From JBCAWW01 sp039024315 (GTDB taxonomy: Bacteria; Bacteroidota; Bacteroidia; J057), in assembly GCA_039024315.1 (NCBI GenBank), contig JBCCQN010000150.1, forward strand, positions 1-20,010: a stretch of DNA of 20,010 bases, in the 5' to 3' direction. This document shows, piece by piece, positions 13,657 through 20,010 of the stretch. Every line of letters begins with the position of its first letter. Within the stretch, counting starts at the first letter, position 1. The translations under genes were made by a program, and so were the position numbers. The notes under the pieces were generated by a model. It was not told the DNA's origin. It made no database searches and was given only the letters and a program-made list of their open reading frames with translations.

Positions 13657-15516
13657 CCCATTAATTTTTTGGCCTTCAATCGATTTTTGCTGCTTGCTGG
13701 AGAGGATAGGCGTTCGGCTGCGCCGAACGTCAAAAGGGAGACGGATAAAAAAGGTAGTCCCTTTTCCTTCTTCCGATTGGAGCCAAATTTCTCCATAGTG
13801 GGCCTTCACGATTTTTTCGCAGATCGCCAAGCCAATACCTGTACCGGGATACTCCTCGAGGGTGTGCAGGCGCGTAAACATGCCAAAAATCTGTTTTTGA
13901 TATTCTTTTTTGATGCCAATTCCATTGTCTTTTAAGGAGATTACAATATTGTCTCCCTCAAATCTGGCTTGGGCATATACCTCAGGATATTGGGCTTCAT
14001 TATACTTAAAACCGTTTTCGATTAAGTTTTGAAATAACTGTTTGAGTTGGGACCGATCTCCTACGACATTTGGCAAGTCATCCCATTTGAGCAAGGCTTC
14101 ACGATTGCGCATTGGTTCAATAAAATGTCCCTTTAACTCTTGAAATAACTCATTGAGGGAAAACTGCTCCATATTGAGATCAGAGGAAGCAGTGCGAGAA
14201 TACTCCAATACATCTTGGATCAGCGTATAGGCATGCTTACTATTTTCTACGGCAAAGTCTAAAAACTCTTTTAGCTCTGGATCCCCATCAGGCGGCAGAC
14301 GACGTTCGATCAGAGACAGGAAAGCGCTGATATTGCGAATGGGTGTTTTGAGGTCGTGCGAAGCGATGTAGGCAAATCTCTCTAACTCTTCATTAGTTCG
14401 TTCGAGTTGCTGGGTATATTCTAACAACATAGATTCCACCTGCTTAAATTGGGTCATGTCAGTGCCGAGAAAAACATAACCGATTTTGCGTTTATTAGTA
14501 TGGTAAGCGGGTGAAATAGTCAGTACCAAAGAAACCTCTCGTTGCTGAAAACGAACTTGCATTTCTCGCACAATTTCATTGCCGGGCTCAAGAGAACTAA
14601 TCTTTGATTTGATTTTTTCCCAGTCTTCCTTTTCGAGTTCGTCGAGGATCTTTTGCACTGGCAGGCCGATGATGAGATTGCGCCCAATCTGAAAAGCTTT
14701 GATCGTAGCAGGATTGACCTCCTTGATGATAAAATTTTCATCGGTCAACAACATGATATTGGTCATTGCCTTCATCACATTAGCAGAGGCTAAGCCTTGA
14801 GAAATTTCATCAACCTGAAAGTTGTTATAAACTAAACTCAGCATGAAGGCGCAAACTCCTGCCGGAATAGAGAGAAAGTAATTACCTGTCACACTCGTTT
14901 GATCAGGTATCAAGACGTAAGTCCCGATCATAAACAAAGAAAGCAAGCTAAGCAGGACCATAAATACCCCTCGCCCTACTCGGTCTTGAGTGGTCCTTGC
15001 GTTTCTAAAGGCTTGGGTAAAAAACACTAGCATTACGATGATGCAACCGACTTGCCAATAGACCCAAAGATGATAATTGAACCCTCGTCCTGAGGTCAAT
15101 ACATACTCCCATAGCTGTGCCCCGGCTCTCATTTCGGTGATCACATGAAAATCAGTAAAGAGCAGTAAAACAGTCAAATAAATAGCCGGAACAGCCAGTA
15201 AGGCCAGAAAAATGTACTTTCGAATGCGAGGCCAACTCCAATGATGATTGGCAAAGACAAAACCGTTAACAACGGCGACTGACAATATATATAAAGAAAC
15301 GACAGAATGGGCTTTTGACAGGCCCCAAGGTGGAGGCATATTGGTTGGCACCCCTAATATTTCATATTCAATAAAGGCTTGAATAGCTCCTAAAATACAC
15401 AGAGTGGCACCAAGTTGATATAACAAAGATTTGGGGTCTAAGTTATGCAACCTGATGGCTCGTAAAAGCAGTACAATACATACTGCTAATAAGAATACAG
15501 ACAAGCCTGTGGCCAT
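13651..15516 (-). CDS. Membrane sensor histidine kinase (7TM-PAS-HisKA-HATPase)
   Basis: 621 aa. Seven hydrophobic segments (about 3-21, 31-55, 70-90, 101-120, 150-170, 183-203, 211-231) form an N-terminal membrane sensor. A PAS domain spans about 245-362 (NIMLLTDENFIIKEVNPAT ... GYVFLGTDMTQFK), then a short coiled coil (362-382). The phosphoacceptor is His387 in IASHDLKTPIRN; the N-box is NLIENGFKYN (497-506), G1 DNGIGI (530-535), F-box QIFGMFTRLH and G2 GTGIGL (558-563). All catalytic motifs are present, so it should autophosphorylate and pass phosphate to a response regulator. None is encoded nearby, so it is an orphan here. The tail after the ATPase domain (596-621) is basic and is partly encoded by a hairpin repeat. 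The signal sensed is unknown. Confidence 0.92.
   Translation of the reverse strand: MATGLSVFLLAVCIVLLLRAIRLHNLDPKSLLYQLGATLCILGAIQAFIEYEILGVPTNMPPPWGLSKAHSVVSLYILSVAVVNGFVFANHHWSWPRIRKYIFLALLAVPAIYLTVLLLFTDFHVITEMRAGAQLWEYVLTSGRGFNYHLWVYWQVGCIIVMLVFFTQAFRNARTTQDRVGRGVFMVLLSLLSLFMIGTYVLIPDQTSVTGNYFLSIPAGVCAFMLSLVYNNFQVDEISQGLASANVMKAMTNIMLLTDENFIIKEVNPATIKAFQIGRNLIIGLPVQKILDELEKEDWEKIKSKISSLEPGNEIVREMQVRFQQREVSLVLTISPAYHTNKRKIGYVFLGTDMTQFKQVESMLLEYTQQLERTNEELERFAYIASHDLKTPIRNISAFLSLIERRLPPDGDPELKEFLDFAVENSKHAYTLIQDVLEYSRTASSDLNMEQFSLNELFQELKGHFIEPMRNREALLKWDDLPNVVGDRSQLKQLFQNLIENGFKYNEAQYPEVYAQARFEGDNIVISLKDNGIGIKKEYQKQIFGMFTRLHTLEEYPGTGIGLAICEKIVKAHYGEIWLQSEEGKGTTFFIRLPFDVRRSRTPILSSKQQKSIEGQKINGN
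13711..13729 (-). repeat. GNA-triloop hairpin repeat, copy F (inside the kinase gene)
   Basis: On the minus strand CGTT, CGGC-GCA-GCCG, AACG: a perfect 8-bp stem with a GCA triloop. It encodes about VRRSRT of the kinase tail, after the last conserved ATPase strand. Confidence 0.65.
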
Positions 15517-15604
15517 CTCTTATAGCTGGTTAGTAGGATTAAGGCTATTAGCGTTTAAATTAGAAAAATTTATCTGTCCATACTATCAACAGGGGAAGAA
15601 CCGG

Positions 15605-15623
15605 CAATCAAGTTACTTGATTG
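15605..15623. repeat. Perfect 8-bp hairpin upstream of the kinase
   Basis: CAATCAAG, loop TTA, CTTGATTG. It lies in the 166-bp gap between the receptor stop and the kinase start. Next to it, on the minus strand, is TATGTTTG (15634-15627), a full -7 match but without a -33 box at normal distance. A weaker 6-bp stem (15642-15661) might end the receptor transcript. Confidence 0.45.
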
Positions 15624-15682
15624 GTTCAAACATAAAGGACAAGTAAGCCTAAATCCTTACTAGCCAATCGGCAAAGCAGCTA

Positions 15683-18043
15683 TCAAAATTTGGCGGTAAA
15701 GCCTAAGCTAGGCAAAAAGGGCAATTGATAAACCGGCTCAAAAGCGACACGGTCAAAGAAAAAGATGTTGTTACGATTGTACAAATTGATTGCGTTTAGG
15801 CTTAGTTCTAACAGCACTTGGTTACGCACCAACCAACGCCTTTTGGCAGCGAAGTCCAAACGGTGGTAATAAGGTAAGCGACCGGCATTGATTTCATCCG
15901 CTAGCAAGAGCCCGAGTTGACCGTTCTGCGTAGCAATGTCTGTCTGCGCCCCATCTTCAAAAAAATTGAGTTTTTCAAAGTAGCCCTGAGTCTGGGTAAA
16001 GGGAAAACCAGATCCTAAGCTCCACCTAATACTGACCTCCCATTTACGAGCGGCAAATTTGGGTCTGACCATACGGTTACGGTCATCCAATACCGTGAAA
16101 GGATCACTTTGATAAGCAGCGACAACATTGACCGTATGGCGACGATCATAGATGGGATTATAGGTCCTTGGTTGGGCCCGATCTAATCGATCCGTACGTA
16201 CCACTTGCGCTAGGCCATAATTGGTATAGGCATAGATGTTTTTGGTTCGATATTTTAGGATGAGATCCACCCCTCGGGCAACGCCAGTCTCCGTAATGAA
16301 ATTGGGATCTTCAGGAAATACTTTTTCGCGGTTGATATTGGTTAGCTGAGTAAAGTTTTTGTACCAGCCTTCTACATTAGTGGTAAGATTGTCAATCAAT
16401 TCTATTTCTACCCCCGTCAGCAAATGCCAAGAGGTTTGTAAGGTAGAGCTTTTGATTTGATTTTGGAGTTGGGTAGGAGCAGATAAAAAACCTTGGAAGA
16501 GATTGACAACATCTCGATCCGAGACGGCGGCCATAAGGTTTTGGGAGTAAGTACCTGCGGCAAAACTCAAGCTAAGCCCCGTAAAGTTGAGCTTACCTCT
16601 TATCCGAGGCTCAAATCGCATGGTACGCTGGTTATTGTAATAATGCAAATGAACGCTGGGCTCCAATACAGCCCGTTCAAAATTTCTACCTCCCGCTCTT
16701 TCTTCCTGAAATACCTTCTTATAGTTAGCATATATGGCCGCTTCCGAGTTGGAAGAAGCCTGCTCCGTGATAAAGCCAAAAGAGTTGGTGAAGGTATAAT
16801 CAGTACTAAAACCTAAAAACTGGGTCCCAAAGTTAAACTCATCCACAGAATTATAGATATACCCTACTTCCAAACCGCCGCTAAAGCCATTGATACTACT
16901 GCGACGTGGAAAAGTCTCCGTTTGCGAGCGCAAAGAGGTATTGTACTGCGAATAGGAGAAGAAGCCCGAAATGATCGCACCTGCACCCGAGGGTAGCGTC
17001 TGAAAATTGCCGCCTCCCCCTATTGACTCCCATCCGATATCTGCCGGAAATTCTAGATTTACATTGTCCGTCTGGCGGAAAGCAAAAAGATTGGCAAAGT
17101 TGATCCCGTCTGTCATCGTAACTTTACCAAACAAATCCAAAAAGTTGTAGGGTAAGCCCTCTCCCTCATTGATATAAGGGTAAACAGCCTGACCGGTACG
17201 GTCGATATAGTTGTTCCGTGCTGAGACCAAATAGCTAACCCCTGCACCGGCACTTTTTCCTTTGACCAAGGGGCCTTCTAGCATAGCCGAAGCAGAAAAT
17301 GGATTAATATTTAATTTCCCTTTGGTCTCTTTGAGAGAACCATTGCGGGTTTTGATATCAATCACCGAGCTAATTCGCCCACCAAACTCACCTGGATAAG
17401 CAGCCGAGTACACGTCAATCGAGCGAACATAATCAGGGTCAAAGACACTAAAAAGCCCAATGGAGTGAAAAGGACTGTACACCACACTCCCGTCTAGCAA
17501 GACCATATTTTGGATCGGCGTTCCGCCTCGAATGTAAAGCTGCCCGCCTTGATCTCCCGTAAAGACTACGCCTGGCAAAACTTGCAAAAACTGGGCTAGG
17601 TCAGGGGTACCCACCGAAGGCAGTAGATCGATCTCTTGAGGATCAATACGGGTAAGGCCGGTTTCTACCTCAGTTTTATTGATTTTACCTGTTTGTTGGC
17701 CCACAATCGTTACCTCATCCGTAAAGACCATCCGCTCAACCAAAACAAATTTTTGGGTAATAGTTGTAGCTAATGGCAAATTGACCGTTAGGAAGGTCGT
17801 ATCATAACCATAATAATAGGCAATCACCTCATAGGTGCCCGCTGGCAACTTGGGAATACTATAGATCCCTTCCGAGTTGGTATAGGCACCCGCCTTAATC
17901 TTGGGAATAAAAACGACAGCGCCTGCCAAAGGATCACCATCTTCATTTACAACCGTGCCCCTTATTTGGGATTGCGCCTGGGCGAACGCAAAATTCATCA
18001 ACAAACAAAATGTCCCAATAATACCAAGCCAGATTTGCCTCAT
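15683..18043 (-). CDS. TonB-dependent outer-membrane receptor with carboxypeptidase-like domain
   Basis: 786 aa. The signal peptide ends near residue 23 (FAFAQA). Residues 26-104 are a CarboxypepD_reg-like beta-sandwich (IRGTVVNEDGDPLAGAVVFI, YTNSEGIYSIPKLPAGTYEV). A TonB-box-like DEVTIVG lies at 109-115. The plug spans about 130-235 (FLQVLPGVV, GGQLYIRGGTPIQNMVLLDG, AYPGEFGGRISSVIDIKTRNG). The remainder is a beta-barrel rich in aromatic and Gly/Asn strands, ending in Phe (LPSLGFTAKF), as outer-membrane proteins do. It should import a ligand into the periplasm using TonB-ExbBD energy. It is shorter than SusC-type receptors (about 1000 aa) and has no SusD partner or glycan enzymes beside it, so a glycan-utilisation locus is unlikely. 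The substrate is unknown. It is divergent from the serine hydrolase gene. Confidence 0.93.
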   Translation of the reverse strand: MRQIWLGIIGTFCLLMNFAFAQAQSQIRGTVVNEDGDPLAGAVVFIPKIKAGAYTNSEGIYSIPKLPAGTYEVIAYYYGYDTTFLTVNLPLATTITQKFVLVERMVFTDEVTIVGQQTGKINKTEVETGLTRIDPQEIDLLPSVGTPDLAQFLQVLPGVVFTGDQGGQLYIRGGTPIQNMVLLDGSVVYSPFHSIGLFSVFDPDYVRSIDVYSAAYPGEFGGRISSVIDIKTRNGSLKETKGKLNINPFSASAMLEGPLVKGKSAGAGVSYLVSARNNYIDRTGQAVYPYINEGEGLPYNFLDLFGKVTMTDGINFANLFAFRQTDNVNLEFPADIGWESIGGGGNFQTLPSGAGAIISGFFSYSQYNTSLRSQTETFPRRSSINGFSGGLEVGYIYNSVDEFNFGTQFLGFSTDYTFTNSFGFITEQASSNSEAAIYANYKKVFQEERAGGRNFERAVLEPSVHLHYYNNQRTMRFEPRIRGKLNFTGLSLSFAAGTYSQNLMAAVSDRDVVNLFQGFLSAPTQLQNQIKSSTLQTSWHLLTGVEIELIDNLTTNVEGWYKNFTQLTNINREKVFPEDPNFITETGVARGVDLILKYRTKNIYAYTNYGLAQVVRTDRLDRAQPRTYNPIYDRRHTVNVVAAYQSDPFTVLDDRNRMVRPKFAARKWEVSIRWSLGSGFPFTQTQGYFEKLNFFEDGAQTDIATQNGQLGLLLADEINAGRLPYYHRLDFAAKRRWLVRNQVLLELSLNAINLYNRNNIFFFDRVAFEPVYQLPFLPSLGFTAKF

Positions 18044-18060
18044 AATTTTTTATTAGCCAT

Positions 18061-18092
18061 CAAATCTACAACCAAGGGACCGTATTCCCCAA
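18061..18092 (-). promoter_or_regulatory. Candidate promoter of the TonB-dependent receptor
   Basis: Minus strand: TTG (18092-18090), 21 bases, then TAGATTTG (18068-18061), a full match to TAnnTTTG. The leader would be very short (about 10-15 nt). Confidence 0.45.
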
Positions 18093-18113
18093 GGTTCAAA
18101 TATGCTTTCGGCT

Positions 18114-18139
18114 TACAAAGCAACTTTTTACGCTTTGTA
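18114..18139. promoter_or_regulatory. 8-bp inverted repeat in the divergent region
   Basis: TACAAAGC (18114-18121) and GCTTTGTA (18132-18139) with a 10-base centre. It lies about 20 bp upstream of the receptor's TTG box, so it could be an operator; a transcript-end hairpin is the alternative. Confidence 0.35.
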
Positions 18140-18152
18140 CCCTCTTTATTAA

Positions 18153-18201
18153 GTACTGAGTGGAAAGTATCCCGAAAGCTTTCGGGAGTATTTAGTACAG
18201 A
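18153..18201 (+). repeat. Heptad repeats around a GAAAGCTTTC palindrome
   Basis: GTACTGA and GTGGAAA (18153-18166) precede the perfect 18-bp palindrome TCCCGAAAGCTTTCGGGA (18170-18187); GTATTTA and GTACAGA (18188-18201) follow it. The palindrome is the C-G version of the one at 12902-12915. Confidence 0.7.
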
Positions 18202-18215
18202 GAAAAAGGGCCTCA

Positions 18216-18280
18216 CTGAACCATATAGACATATTTCCCTCGGTCTAAATACTGAATACTTTTGTCTAAGTACTTAAAAT
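18216..18280 (+). repeat. 65-bp dispersed repeat, copy 2
   Basis: About 85% identical, ungapped, to 13014-13078. Its right half has clear 7-bp periodicity: TAAATAC (18246), TGAATAC (18253), TAAGTAC (18267). It ends 8 bp before the serine hydrolase start codon. Confidence 0.8.
18234..18264 (+). promoter_or_regulatory. Candidate promoter of the serine hydrolase, inside the repeat
   Basis: TTTC (18234-18237), 19 bases, then TACTTTTG (18257-18264), a full -7 match. The start codon at 18289 would be about 20 nt from the transcript start. The equivalent bases in copy 1 (TCCTATTG) have lost the match. Confidence 0.45.
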
Positions 18281-18288
18281 CATTTTCT

Positions 18289-20010
18289 ATGCAAAAACTC
18301 ACTCTTATTCTCCTACTCCTGCTGGGTAACTTGTCTTTGCTCCATAGCCAAGATGCGTATTCAACTGAACTGCGGCCTTATATCCTCAAACAGATGAAAA
18401 AGCGTAACATCCAAGGCCTAAGTTTAGTTTTGGTCGATGACCAAAAAGTCCTTTGGAGTGAAGGCTTTGGCTTGGCCAATGTCGCAGAAGGCAAAAAGGC
18501 AGACGAAAATACACTTTATCGCGTAGGTTCGATTTCCAAGGTCTTTACGGCCATGGCCGTGATGCAATTAGTCGAACAAGGCAAGATTGACCTAGACGCG
18601 CCTATTGCTAACTATATCACCGAGTTTGCCCCCAAAAGCCATCATCCCAATCCTACCCCAATCACCACTCGCCACATTCTCACTCATCAATCAGGGCTTC
18701 CTTCAGATATCATGAAGGATTTCTTTATGAATAATGGCCCTGAATTCAGCGCGATTATTGACTTACTAAACGAAGAATATGTCTGTGAGGAACCCAATAC
18801 GATCTGGTCCTACTCCAATGCAGGTTTTTCGACTTTGGGTGTCTTAGTTGAACGAGTAAGCGGTGAAGATTTCTTTGCTTACACCCAGAATCACCTTTTT
18901 GGGCCTATGGATATGCCCAACGCCTACTTCAAATTGCGGGAGGATATGAAGGCGTTATACTCTATGGGTTACATCGGAAAGGGAGAAGCTTATGACGAAC
19001 CCGCCATTAGAGACGCTCCCGCAGGACTCATGCACGCCAATGTCGCCGAAATGGCCCACTTCATGCAAATGCTCAATGCAGGAGGCAAATACCAAGACAA
19101 GCAAATTCTTCAACCTGAGACCATCGAGCAAATGCTGGAGATCCAAGCAGGAGCTGGCGAGATTGATTATGAGCTCAAAATGGGGCTTTGCTTCTTTCGC
19201 TCCGATCGAGCGGATTATGATTTTGCAGGCGGTTTTGCGGGTCATGGTGGGGATACTCGCGCCTTTCACGCTCATTTTGGCTGGTTACCTGAGCAAAAAC
19301 TTGGCGTTGTCATCCTGACGAATTCAGAAAGGGGCGGTAGTCTCGCAGGCGCTCTCAAAACCAAAGTCTTAATGGAAGCTTTGAAACTCCAAAAAGACCT
19401 CAGCCCCCCCAAAGCAGAAGAAACCGCAGAAGAAGAGGAAAGTCCCAAAATCAAAGCAAAACCCAAAGAAGATAGCTATCTCGCCAAACAGGCCGGTTAC
19501 TACGCGCTAGGGGGATATCCCATCAAACTTTCCTACAAAAAAGGCCGCCTCTATGGCGATGTGCAAGGAACCAAGGCTGAAATCATCCCCAACAACCAAG
19601 GCTCCTACACCCCACGTTTCAAACTAGGTCCAATTCCCATTACTCAAAAAGATCGTTGGTTAACATTTGAAGAGGTAGAAGGCCATTCGATCATCAAGGG
19701 GGAGATGACAAACCGGGAAGGAATTTTTGCCCTCAAGGTAGAACCCAACGAAATCTCCGAAGCTTGGTCGAATCGTTATGGCAGCTATCTATTAGTAGAT
19801 AAACCCTCAGCAGAAGAGGCGGTAAACTTTATGGTCAAAATCGAGCTGAGTGAAGAAAATGGCCTCATTTACCTTGCTTCCGTAGAGCATAAAGGCGAAG
19901 GCGAAGACTTGAAGATGGGCATCAATCCATTAAATGATGAGCAAGCCAAGGTCTACGGTCTCGGCCGCAATTGTGGAGCAACTGTCTTTGCCTATGAGCG
20001 CGATGGTAAA
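18289..20010 (+). CDS. Secreted serine hydrolase, class C beta-lactamase-like (3' end outside window)
   Basis: 574 codons are visible and the frame is still open at the right edge. The signal peptide is about residues 1-20 (LTLILLLLLGN ... LHS|Q). The catalytic domain (about 22-365) carries the beta-lactamase/transpeptidase triad motifs: SISK with nucleophile Ser81 and Lys84, YSN at 175-177, and HGG at 319-321 in place of KTG. LTHQSGLPSD (131-140) is the usual motif after the first helices. An acidic/basic linker rich in Glu, Lys and Pro (about 371-397) leads to a C-terminal beta-rich domain like the DUF3471-type ends of such esterases. Members include D-aminopeptidases, esterases, penicillin-binding-protein-like enzymes and true AmpC; the substrate cannot be assigned and antibiotic hydrolysis should not be assumed. 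It is probably periplasmic or secreted. Confidence 0.92.
   Translation, partial: MQKLTLILLLLLGNLSLLHSQDAYSTELRPYILKQMKKRNIQGLSLVLVDDQKVLWSEGFGLANVAEGKKADENTLYRVGSISKVFTAMAVMQLVEQGKIDLDAPIANYITEFAPKSHHPNPTPITTRHILTHQSGLPSDIMKDFFMNNGPEFSAIIDLLNEEYVCEEPNTIWSYSNAGFSTLGVLVERVSGEDFFAYTQNHLFGPMDMPNAYFKLREDMKALYSMGYIGKGEAYDEPAIRDAPAGLMHANVAEMAHFMQMLNAGGKYQDKQILQPETIEQMLEIQAGAGEIDYELKMGLCFFRSDRADYDFAGGFAGHGGDTRAFHAHFGWLPEQKLGVVILTNSERGGSLAGALKTKVLMEALKLQKDLSPPKAEETAEEEESPKIKAKPKEDSYLAKQAGYYALGGYPIKLSYKKGRLYGDVQGTKAEIIPNNQGSYTPRFKLGPIPITQKDRWLTFEEVEGHSIIKGEMTNREGIFALKVEPNEISEAWSNRYGSYLLVDKPSAEEAVNFMVKIELSEENGLIYLASVEHKGEGEDLKMGINPLNDEQAKVYGLGRNCGATVFAYERDGK

Noticed and set aside
15683..18043. SusC-type polysaccharide utilisation locus
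   Set aside because: The receptor is too short for SusC, and no SusD lipoprotein, glycosidase or sulfatase gene is next to it.
18289..20010. Antibiotic-resistance beta-lactamase
   Set aside because: The catalytic motifs fit the wide class C/serine hydrolase superfamily, and the C-terminal extension is typical of esterase- or peptidase-like members; nothing specific points to resistance.

Overview
The window looks like a chromosomal segment of a marine or environmental Bacteroidota, most likely in or near the Saprospiria (Saprospiraceae/Lewinellaceae). This is inferred from three large secreted proteins with C-terminal type IX secretion (T9SS) sorting domains, a TonB-dependent receptor with a carboxypeptidase-regulatory-like N-terminus, a dCTP deaminase of the Bacteroidota type, and several promoter-like sequences matching TTG-N(17-23)-TAnnTTTG instead of -35/-10 boxes. 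No rRNA, tRNA, CRISPR array, insertion sequence or phage gene was found.

Layout. 1-768 (+): 3' end of a T9SS cargo protein. 769-978: repeat-filled gap between convergent genes. 979-4479 (-): 1166-aa adhesin-like protein with thrombospondin type 3 calcium-binding repeats and a T9SS tail. 4713-5363 (-): very charged putative lipoprotein. 5566-7308 (+): single-chain ABC exporter half-transporter. 7528-8739 (+): PLP aminotransferase. 8832-9800 (+): HldA/RfaE1-type heptose-phosphate kinase, separated from the aminotransferase by a strong terminator. 9909-12584 (-): 891-aa T9SS protein with a cohesin-like domain, four about 80-aa repeats and HYR-like repeats. 13072-13608 (-): dCTP deaminase. 13651-15516 (-): 7TM-PAS-histidine kinase. 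15683-18043 (-): TonB-dependent receptor. 18289 to the right edge (+): secreted class C beta-lactamase-like serine hydrolase.

The genes are mostly single transcription units and do not form one pathway. The housekeeping genes (aminotransferase, heptose kinase, dCTP deaminase) alternate with envelope or surface genes (T9SS cargo, receptor, exporter, sensor kinase, hydrolase). No defence system, biosynthetic cluster or mobile island is visible.

The most unusual content is between the genes. (1) A dispersed hairpin family has a CGTT lead, a covarying 4-bp stem and a GNA triloop closed by C-G, in at least six places, one of them inside the kinase coding sequence. (2) A family of 7-bp-periodic repeats (GTAYTRA-like) occurs at three gene ends or starts, including two 65-bp copies about 85% identical, one of which carries a promoter-like -7 box. 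(3) A palindrome family centred on GAAAGCTTTC has compensatory changes. (4) Two 19-bp direct repeats with a 20-bp period sit just upstream of a candidate promoter for the HYR-repeat T9SS gene and resemble LytTR-type regulator sites. These are the items most worth following up.
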